A stretch of 64,000 nt of DNA from Mycolicibacterium nivoides (GTDB lineage Bacteria > Actinomycetota > Actinomycetes > Mycobacteriales > Mycobacteriaceae): assembly GCF_003855255.1 (NCBI RefSeq), contig NZ_CP034072.1:5694396-5758395 (forward strand), read 5' to 3'. The translations under genes and the position numbers were made by a program. Positions 35,061 through 44,158 of this stretch are shown here, piece by piece. The stretch's first letter is position 1. Each line of letters starts with the position of its first letter. Under the pieces are notes generated by a model. The model was not told where the DNA came from. It worked only from the letters and a program-made list of their open reading frames with translations, and searched no databases.

Positions 35061-36524
35061 ATGGACGTGCGCGCGATCGGCAAGGGACTGGGAACGCTGG
35101 ACCGCGAGGTCTTCGAGGCGGTGGCCGAGTCACCGAGCCCGCTACTGGACGCCGTGATGCCCAGGCTGACCAGGGCTGCAGACCATTCCAAGCTGTGGTT
35201 TGGCATCGCGGTCGCAATGGGCGCGCTGGGCAGCACGTCGGTGCGGCGCGGGGTCGCGCGCGGTGTGGTCAGCCTGGCGGTGACGAGCCTGCTGACCAAT
35301 CAGGTGGCCAAGCGGATCTGGCAGCGGCCCCGGCCGGATCACCGCCTGATCCCGGTGGCGCGGCGGATCCGGCGGATGCCGACATCGCATTCACTGCCGT
35401 CGGGCCACTCTGCGAGCGCGGCGGCCTTCGCGGTGGGGGTCGGCCTGGAGTCCCCGGCGGCCGGCCTGCCGTTGGCGCTGCTGGCCGGCCTGGTCGGGTT
35501 GTCCCGGGTCGCCACCGGTGCGCACTATCCCGGTGACGTGTTCGCCGGATTCGGCATCGGCGCCGCGATCGCGGTCCTCGGCGCCCGCGTCGTACCCACC
35601 GTCCCCGCTGCCACACTGCCGAAGTCCGATCCACTACGGTTCCCCACCGAGCCCCGGCCGGACGGCGCCGGCGTCGCACTGGTGATCAACCCGGCCTCCG
35701 GCGACGGGACCGGCGCGCGAATCATCGATGAGGTCCGAAAGGCCTTGCCACACGCGGAGATCATCGAACTCGGCGATGACGATGACATCGAGGAGGTGTT
35801 GCGGGAGACCGCCGCCCGTACCGACGTGCTCGCGGTGGGGGGCGGCGACGGCACGGTGGCATGCGCGGCAGGCATCGCCGTCGACGCGGGTGTTCCGCTT
35901 GCGGTGTTCCCCGGCGGGACGTTCAACCACTTCGCCAAGGACATCGGCTGCGAATCGGTGGCCCAGACAGTCAAGGCGATCACCGAAGGCTCCGCGGCCT
36001 ATGTCGACCTGGTCTGCCTCAATGAGGAACGCATGGTGATCAACACCGCCAGCATCGGCGCCTACCCGAAGTACGTGCGCACGCGGGAGAGGCTCGAGCA
36101 CCGGATGGGCAAGCGGTTGGCCGGGATGTACGCGCTGTACCTCACGCTGCGCCGGGAAGCGCCGGTCCGGATCAGCTACGACAACAAGACCCTGGAGACC
36201 GAGTTGTTCTTCCTGGGCAACTCGACGTACTTCCCGTCCGGATTCGCGCCGTCTCAGCGCCCACGCCTCGACGACGGGCTGATCGACGTGCGGATCCTTG
36301 AGACCGGGCGACGCTTCAGCCGCCTGCGCATCGCGACGGCTGTCGCCCTGGGCCGGCTCGAACGCAGCCCGCTGTATCACGAGCTACAGGTGCCGCAGTT
36401 CCGATTCGTCGCCGTCGACGGGCCCACCACCGTGGCCCATGACGGCGAGGTCGGCGAGGCGCTCAGCGAGGCCAGTTTCAGCGTGCGTTACCGGGCGCTG
36501 CCGGTGTTTCGTCCACTGCCGTGA
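35061..36524 (+). CDS. PAP2 phosphatase fused to diacylglycerol-type lipid kinase
   Basis: 487 residues in two domains. Residues 1-190 are a PAP2 membrane phosphatase with all three motifs: KRIWQRPRPD, SLPSGHSAS and RVATGAHYPGDV, plus several helices. Residues 200-487 are a DAGK/YegS-like kinase: VALVINPASGDGTG, VGGGDGTVAC at about 260, VFPGGTFNHFAKDIG, and the C-terminal lobe with DDGLIDVRIL. The fusion joins opposing lipid phosphate reactions in one protein. It starts at ATG 35061, and its 3' end overlaps the convergent PAP2 gene by 47 bp. The substrate lipid is unknown. Confidence 0.92.
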   Translation: MDVRAIGKGLGTLDREVFEAVAESPSPLLDAVMPRLTRAADHSKLWFGIAVAMGALGSTSVRRGVARGVVSLAVTSLLTNQVAKRIWQRPRPDHRLIPVARRIRRMPTSHSLPSGHSASAAAFAVGVGLESPAAGLPLALLAGLVGLSRVATGAHYPGDVFAGFGIGAAIAVLGARVVPTVPAATLPKSDPLRFPTEPRPDGAGVALVINPASGDGTGARIIDEVRKALPHAEIIELGDDDDIEEVLRETAARTDVLAVGGGDGTVACAAGIAVDAGVPLAVFPGGTFNHFAKDIGCESVAQTVKAITEGSAAYVDLVCLNEERMVINTASIGAYPKYVRTRERLEHRMGKRLAGMYALYLTLRREAPVRISYDNKTLETELFFLGNSTYFPSGFAPSQRPRLDDGLIDVRILETGRRFSRLRIATAVALGRLERSPLYHELQVPQFRFVAVDGPTTVAHDGEVGEALSEASFSVRYRALPVFRPLP

Positions 36525-37152
36525 CGGTTGCCGGATACGGCGGGCACAGCAGGTAGACCGCCACGAACCAGGCGTAACCCAGTGCCCAGCCCGCCACCAC
36601 ATCCGAGGGGTGGTGGACGTTGAGCACGACCCGCCCCACCCCGATGGCGACGACCACGAGCACCCCGGCCGCCACCCACCAGCCCCGCAGTCGCGGGTGA
36701 AGCGTCGGCCACGCGACGACCGACACGGCCAGCACCGAGACCATCACGCCCAGCGCGTGCCCAGACGGGAACGAGGTCGAGAGCGCGTGGACCAGTGCGG
36801 TGGCCGGGCGCGGACGGTCCACCAGAAACTTGGCCAGCTCGGTCGTCACCGCACTGAGCTCAACCGTCAAGAGCAGGAACAGCGCGATGCGCCGTCGCCG
36901 CCGTACCAATGCGACCACGATCATCACCAGGCCCACCAACCGGAACGCAAACGGGCCGAGCGCCGTGCAGAACACGTCCCATGCCGTCACCCAGGCGGGG
37001 TGCGCCGCGCCGTACCGGTACGGGCCTGCCAGCCCGGCGTCGTCCAGGTCGGCCAGCCAAGTCCACTGCATCGCGTAGCCGATCCACAGCGCCGCGAACA
37101 CCGCGACAGCCACTACCGCGCTCACGATCAGCCACCTGGCCCCGGTTTTCAC
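36478..37152 (-). CDS. PAP2-superfamily membrane phosphatase (Rv0308-like)
   Basis: 224 residues with about five to six helices. The PAP2 motifs are KFLVDRPRP, SFPSGHALG and VLNVHHPSDVVAGW. It fits Rv0308 by length and neighbourhood. The start is GTG at 37152; frames upstream do not look coding. It probably dephosphorylates a lipid phosphate or isoprenoid diphosphate at the outer face of the membrane. The end overlaps the PAP2-kinase fusion, tail to tail. Confidence 0.9.
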   Translation of the reverse strand: MKTGARWLIVSAVVAVAVFAALWIGYAMQWTWLADLDDAGLAGPYRYGAAHPAWVTAWDVFCTALGPFAFRLVGLVMIVVALVRRRRRIALFLLLTVELSAVTTELAKFLVDRPRPATALVHALSTSFPSGHALGVMVSVLAVSVVAWPTLHPRLRGWWVAAGVLVVVAIGVGRVVLNVHHPSDVVAGWALGYAWFVAVYLLCPPYPATVTAVDETPAAPGNAR

Positions 37153-37210
37153 CAGATCATCTCTACCAGCTCCAACCGATTTGCCATGTTTGCGCGCTAC
37201 CGTCGAAGAC

Positions 37211-37693
37211 ATGGCACTGATCCTGCGAAAGCTGATGCACATCGGCGCTCTTCCGGAGGGTCTGCGGGCCGAAGCCGAAGCCGAAGGCATCCTCTTTCTC
37301 GCCGAATACGTCCCGGTGACCAGGCGCTTCACGGGAACGATCCCGGGCAAACGGTCTACGGGCAGCGTCGCAAGCTACGCCGGTGCGCTGGTCCTGACGA
37401 ACTACCGCGCGCTCGCCACCATGTCCACCCTGCCCATGCTTGCCGGTCGCAGCATCGACCAGCCGTGGTCGGCGCCCCAGATCGGTGCGATGCACGCCGA
37501 GCTCGACCCGTCCGGGCTCACGCTCACGGCCGATGTGGCCGAGATCGACCGGCGCTGCCACGGCCATTTGTCACTGCACTACAAGACCGCGATACCGGAC
37601 GAGGTCCTGTCACAACTGCCACGCCGAACCATGGCCTTCGATGTGGGGGCGGAATACGTGTTCCGCGCGGTCGGGGTGCCGTACCACCCGTAG
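37211..37693 (+). CDS. Conserved mycobacterial protein (Rv0307c-like), unknown function
   Basis: 160 residues, soluble, no signal peptide. It looks like an all-beta protein (FTGTIPGKRSTGSVASYAG, ALVLTNYRALATMSTLP, GRSIDQPW). The length and location beside the Rv0308-like gene match Rv0307c. The pattern of a recurring PH-like or GRAM-like strand order is possible but not demonstrable. ATG 37211 lies 58 bp from the divergent PAP2 start. Confidence 0.75.
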   Translation: MALILRKLMHIGALPEGLRAEAEAEGILFLAEYVPVTRRFTGTIPGKRSTGSVASYAGALVLTNYRALATMSTLPMLAGRSIDQPWSAPQIGAMHAELDPSGLTLTADVAEIDRRCHGHLSLHYKTAIPDEVLSQLPRRTMAFDVGAEYVFRAVGVPYHP

Positions 37694-37709
37694 GTCCGCG
37701 CAATTCGCT

Positions 37710-37738
37710 ATTTACCGGGACCCGAAGTCTCGGTAAAT
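37710..37738. promoter_or_regulatory. Imperfect palindrome just before the AurF-like gene
   Basis: ATTTACCGGGAC-CCGAA-GTCTCGGTAAAT, arms 12 bp with one mismatch, 17 bases after the previous stop and 7 bases before the ATG at 37746. It could be a terminator of the upstream gene or an operator for the TetR gene at 40147-40881; it covers the expected ribosome-site region. Confidence 0.45.
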
Positions 37739-37745
37739 TGTCGCC

Positions 37746-38741
37746 ATGGCTTCCACCTCGTCCGACGCCGCACCTCTGGATGCGGACTACCAGGATCTGT
37801 TGCAGACGCTGTCCGAAGGTTCCGTGCGCCGCCGCTTCGACCCCTACCTGGACATCGCGTGGGACTCCCCCGATTTGGCCATCGACCTCGACGATCCTCG
37901 CTGGGTGCTGTCACCGAACGTCGACCCGCTCGGCGCCACCGCGTGGTACCAGTCCCAGCCGCTGGCCCGGCAGATCGAGATCGGCCGCTGGCGGACCCTC
38001 AACTCGGTCAAGGTCGGCGCCGCCTTCGAGAGCATCCTCATCCGCGGGTTGATGGCGTTCATCATGAAGCTGCCCAACAACTCCCCCGAGTTCCGCTACG
38101 CGTTGCACGAGATGACCGAGGAGTGCAACCACATCCAGATGTTCCAGGAGCTGGTCAACCGCAGCGGTGTAGACGTGCCGGGCATGCGGCCGCTGTTCCG
38201 CCGGTTGTCGCCGTACATCGGCCTGGTCGGCCAGTACTCCCCCACCGCGTTCATGGCGGGCATCCTGGCCGGTGAGGAGCCGATCGATCATTTCCAAAAG
38301 GGCCTGATCCGCGAGGGCGCCAACATTCCGCCCGCGGTGCTGCGGACCATGCAGATCCACATCGCCGAAGAGGCACGCCACATCTCGTGGGCGCACGAAT
38401 TCCTCAAAACCCATCTGCCGGAACGGTCGTGGCGGATGAAGGCGTTCGCGAGCGTCGCATTCCCGCTGACGCTGCGCTGGCTGGCACACGAGATCGTGGC
38501 TCCCCCGAAGTCGTTCGGCGAGGAGTTCGGGATCCCGCGCGCGGTGATCAAGGATGCGTTCTGGCGCAGCCCGCACTCACGCAAGATCTTGTCCGGCTAC
38601 TTCGGCGAAATGCGTTCCCTCAGCGAGGAACTCGGCTTGATGAACCGAGTCGGCCGGTGGGTGTGGAAACGCTGCGGAATCGACGGCGAGGCCGCCCGCT
38701 ACCGCGGTGTGCCGGACCGCGAAGCGGTTGCCCTCGCCTGA
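37746..38741 (+). CDS. AurF-type diiron oxygenase
   Basis: 331 residues of the p-aminobenzoate N-oxygenase AurF family (PF11583). The diiron ligands are visible in two helix motifs: EMTEECNHIQMFQEL and HIAEEARHISWAHEF, with further Glu at FESILIRGL. Family members oxidise amines or C-H bonds using O2 and an electron donor. The stop overlaps the start of the ferredoxin-reductase gene by one base (TGATG), so the two are translated together and the latter is the likely electron source. Substrate unknown. Confidence 0.88.
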   Translation: MASTSSDAAPLDADYQDLLQTLSEGSVRRRFDPYLDIAWDSPDLAIDLDDPRWVLSPNVDPLGATAWYQSQPLARQIEIGRWRTLNSVKVGAAFESILIRGLMAFIMKLPNNSPEFRYALHEMTEECNHIQMFQELVNRSGVDVPGMRPLFRRLSPYIGLVGQYSPTAFMAGILAGEEPIDHFQKGLIREGANIPPAVLRTMQIHIAEEARHISWAHEFLKTHLPERSWRMKAFASVAFPLTLRWLAHEIVAPPKSFGEEFGIPRAVIKDAFWRSPHSRKILSGYFGEMRSLSEELGLMNRVGRWVWKRCGIDGEAARYRGVPDREAVALA

Positions 38742-40171
38742 TGCCCCACGTCATCACGCAGTCCTGCTGCAGCGACGCGTCGTGCGTCTACGCCTGCCCG
38801 GTCAACTGCATCCACCCCACACCCGACGAACCCGACTTCCACACCGCGCAGATGCTCTACGTCGACCCTGTCGAGTGCGTCGACTGCGGGGCGTGTGTGA
38901 CGGCATGCCCGGTGGACGCGATCAAACCGCACACCAAGCTGACCGGCGCGGAGGACGTGTTCGCCACGATGAACGCCGATTTCTACGCCACGCCCCGGCC
39001 CAGGCCGATTCTGGCGCCGGTGGTCCCTCCGCTCGAGGTTCGTACCGGCGCTGACCTGCGCGTCGCGATCGTCGGATCCGGACCGGCCGCGATGTACGCC
39101 GCCGAAGAGGTGTTGACCATTCCCGGTGCCCGGGTCCGGATCTACGAACGGCTCACCCGGCCATACGGTTTGGCCCGTTTCGGGGTGGCACCCGATCATC
39201 GACGAACCCGCGGGGTGACCCGCCAGTTCGACCACATCGCCGCCGACCCACGTCTGGAGATGCGGCTCGGTGTCGAGATCGGCAGCCACGTCACCCATGA
39301 CGACCTGCTGAATGAGCATCACGCCGTCATCTACGCCGTCGGTGCCTCGACGGACCGGCGCCTCGACATCCCGGGCATCGAGCTGCCCGGCGTCACCTCG
39401 GCCACCGAGTTCGTCGCCTGGTACAACGACCATCCTGATCACACCGGCCGGTCCTTCGACCTATCCCACCGTCGCGCGGTCATTGTCGGCAACGGCAACG
39501 TCGCCCTCGACGTGGCTCGCATCCTCACCATCGACCCGGACCTACTGGCGGACACCGAGATCGCGCCGCACGCACTGAAAGCTCTGCGCGACAGTGCGAT
39601 CGAAGAGGTGGTCGTGGTGGGCCGGCGCGGGATCGAGCAGTCCGCGTTCACGGTCCCCGAACTGGTCGGACTGTGCTCGACACCGGGTGTCGACGTCGTC
39701 GTCCGTGACGAGGACCTGCGCACCCTGCCCGCGTCGGACCCCAGGTCCGCGATCTTGCGCGCGGGGCCACACGGAACGGGCAATCGCCGGATCGTGCTCG
39801 AGTACCTGTTGTCGCCGACCGCGATCCTCGGCCAGTGCGCGGCGACCGGCGTGGAATTCGTCCACAACGAACTCGTCGCCGCGCCCGACGGTTCGACCCG
39901 GGTGAAATCGACTGGGCTGCAACAGGTCATCGAGGCCGGCCTGGTGCTGACCTCGATCGGGTATCGCGGTATGCCTGTGCCGGGGCTGCCGTTCGACGAC
40001 GACACTGCCACGGTGCCGAATGACGGCGGCCGGGTGCCGGGCGTCCCGGGCGCGTTCGTCACCGGGTGGATCAAGCGCGGGCCGACCGGTTTCATCGGGA
40101 CCAACAAGTCCTGTGCGCAGGAGACCGTCCGCAGCCTGATAGCCGATTACAACGGTGGGCTGCTGGCCTGA
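38741..40171 (+). CDS. Ferredoxin-ferredoxin:NADP+ reductase fusion (FprB-like)
   Basis: 476 residues. The N-terminal 100 residues are a seven-iron ferredoxin with two clusters of Cys: CSDASCVYACPVNCIHP and CVDCGACVTACPVDAIKP. The rest is an adrenodoxin-reductase-like flavoprotein: FAD site VAIVGSGPAAMYAAEEV at about 107, NADP site RAVIVGNGNVALDVARIL at about 245, and the C-terminal GWIKRGPTGFIGTNK block. The same fusion occurs in mycobacterial FprB. It starts at ATG 38741 within the AurF stop. It probably passes NADPH electrons to the diiron protein. Its end overlaps the TetR gene by 25 bp, convergent. Confidence 0.9.
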   Translation: MPHVITQSCCSDASCVYACPVNCIHPTPDEPDFHTAQMLYVDPVECVDCGACVTACPVDAIKPHTKLTGAEDVFATMNADFYATPRPRPILAPVVPPLEVRTGADLRVAIVGSGPAAMYAAEEVLTIPGARVRIYERLTRPYGLARFGVAPDHRRTRGVTRQFDHIAADPRLEMRLGVEIGSHVTHDDLLNEHHAVIYAVGASTDRRLDIPGIELPGVTSATEFVAWYNDHPDHTGRSFDLSHRRAVIVGNGNVALDVARILTIDPDLLADTEIAPHALKALRDSAIEEVVVVGRRGIEQSAFTVPELVGLCSTPGVDVVVRDEDLRTLPASDPRSAILRAGPHGTGNRRIVLEYLLSPTAILGQCAATGVEFVHNELVAAPDGSTRVKSTGLQQVIEAGLVLTSIGYRGMPVPGLPFDDDTATVPNDGGRVPGVPGAFVTGWIKRGPTGFIGTNKSCAQETVRSLIADYNGGLLA

Positions 40172-40881
40172 CGGTTCGTCAGCGCGGCGATCACCGACGT
40201 CAACTCGTCATCGCGGTTGATCTCCAGCCCGCTCGCGCGCGCCGCACCGTCCAGGACATACCAGGCGAAATCGGCCAGGTGAGTCACGAGTTCTTCCCGT
40301 GACCGCTCCGGCGCCGCACCGCGGGTCCACGCCGACAAGGTGGCTTCCACCATCGTCACCACCGCGAACGGGACTGTCTTGAACGCGCTGTCGTCCACCC
40401 CGATGGTCTGCGCGATCGTGGCGATGATCCCCTCGGACTGCCTGGTCATGCGGAGCTTGAGCTCGCTGACCGCGTCCAATGAGCCATCGCTGTCGAAGGT
40501 CGGCCCACGCCGGACGAACTCGTCGAGCCGCGGGTGGTCGAGCATCCAGTCGGCCACCGCCGCCACGGTGCGGGTCAGGATGTCGCGCAATGAGCCGTTG
40601 CTGACGTCGAGGTTGGTGTCGAGAACCGCCGCGAAGTCGTCGAACACATACGACCGGACACGTCGCTCGAGCTCTTCTTTGCCGGCGAACTGGCGATATA
40701 CCACCGACTTCGCCACCCCGGCACGATCCGCGATACGCACCATCGAGATCTCGGCGCCCGGTGGATTCTCCTCGATCAACGCGACCGCTGCCTGCAGGAT
40801 CTGGGCCCGCCGCTCGGTGTTGTGCTGCTCCCAGCGGGCCTCATAGCCGCTGACCGCAGCAGGTTCGGTGGCGGTCGGCAT
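40147..40881 (-). CDS. TetR-family transcriptional regulator
   Basis: 244 residues. HTH: RRAQILQAAVALIEENPPGA, then VRIADRAGVAKSVVYRQFAG and KEELERRVRSYV. The C-terminal domain (WMLDHPRLDEFVRRGP) is a TetR_C type seen in mycobacteria. It starts at ATG 40881 and is divergent from the sulfatase at 40995 (113 bp). Its tail-to-tail overlap with the reductase gene makes either neighbour a possible target. Confidence 0.88.
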   Translation of the reverse strand: MPTATEPAAVSGYEARWEQHNTERRAQILQAAVALIEENPPGAEISMVRIADRAGVAKSVVYRQFAGKEELERRVRSYVFDDFAAVLDTNLDVSNGSLRDILTRTVAAVADWMLDHPRLDEFVRRGPTFDSDGSLDAVSELKLRMTRQSEGIIATIAQTIGVDDSAFKTVPFAVVTMVEATLSAWTRGAAPERSREELVTHLADFAWYVLDGAARASGLEINRDDELTSVIAALTNRQASSPPL

Positions 40882-40994
40882 GGCCTCCACCCTACCGACG
40901 ACGCGGCGACGAATAAGTAGCTCTCGGTGATCCAAACGGTTGCGGAAGGAAGGTTCAGGCTGTTCGGTCGTAGAGTAGACGGAAAGGATGTGAC

Positions 40995-42365
40995 GTGACG
41001 GAGCCGCAACGGCAGAACCTGCTGGTCGTGCACTGGCATGACCTCGGCCGCTATCTCGGCGTGTACGGCCACCCGGATGTGGCCAGCCCACATCTCGATC
41101 GGCTCGCCGCCGAGGGGATCCTGTTCACCCGCGCACACGCCACCGCGCCGCTGTGCTCACCGTCCCGGGGTTCGCTGTTCACCGGCCGGTACCCGCAGAG
41201 CAACGGCCTGGTGGGCCTGGCCCACCACGGTTGGGAGTACCGCGCCGGAGTGCGCACCCTCCCCCACCTTCTCGCCGAATCAGGTTGGCACACCGCACTG
41301 TTCGGGATGCAACACGAGACGTCGTACCCGGCGAACCTCGGTTACGCCGAGTTCGACGTATCGAATTCGTTCTGCGAGTACGTCGTCGAGCAGGCCACCG
41401 CGTGGCTGGCCGATGCTCCGCAACAACCATTCCTGCTGACCGCCGGATTCTTCGAGACGCACCGCCCGTATCCCCATGACCGGTACGAACCGGCCGATTC
41501 GGTGTCCGTCGAAGTTCCCGACTACCTGCCCGACACCAGGGACGTGCGCGACGATCTCGCCGAGTTCTACGGGTCGATCGCGGTAGCTGACGCGAAGGTC
41601 GGCGAACTGCTCGACGCCTTGGCCGCCGCCGGCCTCGACGAGAGTACGTGGGTGGTCTTCATGACCGACCACGGGCCGGCGCTGCCCCGGGCCAAGTCGA
41701 CGTTGTACGACGCGGGCACCGGCATCGCGCTCATCGTGCGTCCACCGCGGGGTTCTGCCGTTGCGCCGCGCCGCTATGACGAGTTGTTCAGTGGGGTCGA
41801 TCTGCTGCCCACCCTGCTGGAGTTGCTCGGCGTCGATATCCCCGGCGACGTTGAGGGGCTGTCACACGCCAGCAACCTCACGGCAACCTCAGAAGAAACG
41901 GATGAAGTCCGTTCCGAGGTGTACACCACAAAGACCTATCACGATTCTTTCGACCCCATTCGTGCGATCCGCACAAAGGAATACAGCTATATCGAGAATT
42001 ACGCGGCACGGCCATTGTTGGACCTGCCGTGGGATATCGCCGACAGCCCACCCGGACGGGTGCTCGGCGACCGGGTCCTCGCGCCGCGGCCCGAACGCGA
42101 ACTGTATGACCTCGTCGCCGACCCGACCGAGCGCAACAACCTGCTCGGACCCGACGCCACCGACAAGGACGAGGCAATCGCGGAGAACCTCGCCCTATTG
42201 CTGAACGACTGGCGCCAGAAGACCCTCGACGTCATACCCTCTGAATTCGCGGGTACCCGCATTTCGGAGCGTTATACCCAGACATATCTGAGCATCCACG
42301 GCCGTCCCGCCACCAGCCGATCCGCCATCGCCGCCGACCGCGGCATCACCGATACCCATCAATAG
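40995..42365 (+). CDS. Formylglycine-dependent sulfatase (Rv0296c-like)
   Basis: 456 residues of the alkaline-phosphatase/sulfatase superfamily. The modified-Cys motif is C54-S-P-S-R58, in APLCSPSRGSLFTGRYP. Metal ligands: the N-terminal HWHDLGRYLGVYG and the later FMTDHGPALPR (Asp-His). It has no signal peptide, so it acts in the cytoplasm or leaves by another route. The start is GTG at 40995. Its C-terminus has a Leu/Glu-rich region. It matches Rv0296c in size and lies beside stf0 as in M. tuberculosis. The substrate is unknown; sulfated trehalose is an obvious candidate. Confidence 0.9.
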   Translation: MTEPQRQNLLVVHWHDLGRYLGVYGHPDVASPHLDRLAAEGILFTRAHATAPLCSPSRGSLFTGRYPQSNGLVGLAHHGWEYRAGVRTLPHLLAESGWHTALFGMQHETSYPANLGYAEFDVSNSFCEYVVEQATAWLADAPQQPFLLTAGFFETHRPYPHDRYEPADSVSVEVPDYLPDTRDVRDDLAEFYGSIAVADAKVGELLDALAAAGLDESTWVVFMTDHGPALPRAKSTLYDAGTGIALIVRPPRGSAVAPRRYDELFSGVDLLPTLLELLGVDIPGDVEGLSHASNLTATSEETDEVRSEVYTTKTYHDSFDPIRAIRTKEYSYIENYAARPLLDLPWDIADSPPGRVLGDRVLAPRPERELYDLVADPTERNNLLGPDATDKDEAIAENLALLLNDWRQKTLDVIPSEFAGTRISERYTQTYLSIHGRPATSRSAIAADRGITDTHQ

Positions 42366-42443
42366 TTTTCATCTCGGTGAATAAAAACTCTTGACGCTTC
42401 TTCGAATAGGCGCCGCAAATCAATGATGGTTAGAGTCTCGCCC

Positions 42444-43247
42444 ATGTCAGATCATCCGACTGCCTACCTGGTGCTCGCTTCCCAGCGCAGCGGCAGCACC
42501 TTGCTGGTGGAATCCCTGCGCGCCACCGGTATGGCCGGCGAGCCCCAGGAGTTCTTCCAGTACCTGCCGACCACCAGCATGTCGCCGCAGCCCCGGGAAT
42601 GGTTCGCCGGCGTCGAGGACGAGTCGATCCTGCGCCTGCTCGATCCGCTGGTCGAAGGAAAGCCGGACCTGGCCCCGTCGGAGATCTGGCGCGACTACAT
42701 CCGCACGGTCGGCCGAACCCCCAACGGGGTGTGGGGCGGCAAGCTGATGTGGAACCAGACCCCGTTGCTGCTGGAGCGCGCCGAGGGCCTTCCCGAGCGT
42801 TCCGGGCCCGGTTTGCTCTCCGCGATCCGCGACGTCATCGGCAGCGACCCGGTGCTGATCCACGTCTACCGTCCCGACGTTGTGTCTCAGGCGGTTTCGT
42901 TCTGGCGCGCGGTGCAGACCAGGGTCTGGCGTGGCCGGCCCGATCCGGTACGGGATGCGCGCGCCGAGTACCACGCCGGCGCCATCGCGTACGTGATCAA
43001 GATGCTGCAGGCCCAGGAGGAGGGATGGCGCTCCTGGTTCGCCGAGGAGAACATCTCCCCCATCGACGTGCCGTATCCCTACCTGTGGCGCAACCTCACG
43101 AACGTGGTGGCCACAGTGCTGGAAGCGCTCGGCCTGGATCCGCGACTGGCACCGCAGCCGGTGCTGGAACGCCAGGCCGACCAGCGGTCCGACGAATGGG
43201 TGGATCGCTACCGCAGTGACGCCGAGAAGGAGGGGTTGCCGGTATGA
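42444..43247 (+). CDS. stf0: Trehalose 2-sulfotransferase Stf0
   Basis: 267 residues, the exact length of M. smegmatis and M. tuberculosis Stf0. It transfers sulfate from PAPS to trehalose, the first step of sulfolipid-1 in M. tuberculosis; other mycobacteria make only simpler products. The 5'-phosphosulfate loop is [24 protein letters not shown] and [17 protein letters not shown] are trehalose/PAPS-site blocks. I used ATG 42444 (MSDHPTAYL) because known Stf0 starts there; an ATG 7 codons upstream is in frame. The stop overlaps the cysD start (ATGA), coupling synthesis of enzyme and donor. Confidence 0.94.
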   Translation: MSDHPTAYLVLASQRSGSTLLVESLRATGMAGEPQEFFQYLPTTSMSPQPREWFAGVEDESILRLLDPLVEGKPDLAPSEIWRDYIRTVGRTPNGVWGGKLMWNQTPLLLERAEGLPERSGPGLLSAIRDVIGSDPVLIHVYRPDVVSQAVSFWRAVQTRVWRGRPDPVRDARAEYHAGAIAYVIKMLQAQEEGWRSWFAEENISPIDVPYPYLWRNLTNVVATVLEALGLDPRLAPQPVLERQADQRSDEWVDRYRSDAEKEGLPV

Positions 43248-44158
43248 CGGTCACTGATCTTTTGCATGTCGACGAACTGCGCCTGCTGGAAGCCGAGGCG
43301 GTGCACATCATCCGCGAGGTGGTCGCCGAATTGCAGCGCCCGGTGCTGCTGTTCTCCGCGGGCAAGGACTCCATCGTCCTGCTGCGCCTGGCCGAGAAGG
43401 CTTTCCGCCCTTCACCGTTGCCGTTCCCGGTGCTGCACGTGGACACCGGGCACAACTTCCCGGAAGTCATCGAGTTCCGGGACCGCCGCACCACCGGCGT
43501 CGGACACAAGCTGCTCGTCGGGTCGGTGCAGGAGACGATCGACAGTGGACGGGTCGCCGATCCGGGCCCGGGAGCCTCCCGTAACCGGCAGCAGACCCGC
43601 ACGCTGCTCGACGCACTGGAGGCCGGCGGATTCGACGCGGCGTTCGGCGGCGCCCGCCGCGACGAGGAGCGGGCACGTGCCAAGGAACGCATCCTGAGTT
43701 TCCGTGACGAGTTCGGTCAGTGGGATCCGCGGGCCCAGCGCCCCGAACCGTGGTCGCTGTACAACGGCCGGATCCGCAAGGGCGAGCAAGTACGGGTGTT
43801 CCCGCTGTCGAACTGGACCGAGCTGGACATCTGGCGCTATATCGAACTGGAAAACCTTGAGCTGCCGTCGATCTACTTCGCCCACGAACGCGAGGTCTTC
43901 GAACGTGACGGCATCCTGCTCGCGGTCTCGGAGTACGCCCAGCCGGCCGGTTCTGAGCGGGCCGCCGTCGAGTGGGTGCGCTACCGCACGGTCGGCGATC
44001 TCACCATCACCGGAGCCGTCCGGTCGGAAGCCACCACCATCGACCGGGTGATCACCGAGATCTCGGCGGCCACCGTCTCCGAGCGCGGCGAGACCCGCGC
44101 CGATGACCGGACGTCCGTCGCCGCGATGGAAGACCGGAAACGGGAGGGCTACTTCTGA
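43244..44158 (+). CDS. cysD: Sulfate adenylyltransferase subunit 2
   Basis: 304 residues, the normal CysD length. The PP-motif is [20 protein letters not shown]. Other family blocks are [54 protein letters not shown] and the C-terminal EDRKREGYF. It forms ATP sulfurylase with CysN, making APS from sulfate and ATP. Its start overlaps stf0 and its stop overlaps cysN (TGATG). Confidence 0.96.
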   Translation: MTVTDLLHVDELRLLEAEAVHIIREVVAELQRPVLLFSAGKDSIVLLRLAEKAFRPSPLPFPVLHVDTGHNFPEVIEFRDRRTTGVGHKLLVGSVQETIDSGRVADPGPGASRNRQQTRTLLDALEAGGFDAAFGGARRDEERARAKERILSFRDEFGQWDPRAQRPEPWSLYNGRIRKGEQVRVFPLSNWTELDIWRYIELENLELPSIYFAHEREVFERDGILLAVSEYAQPAGSERAAVEWVRYRTVGDLTITGAVRSEATTIDRVITEISAATVSERGETRADDRTSVAAMEDRKREGYF

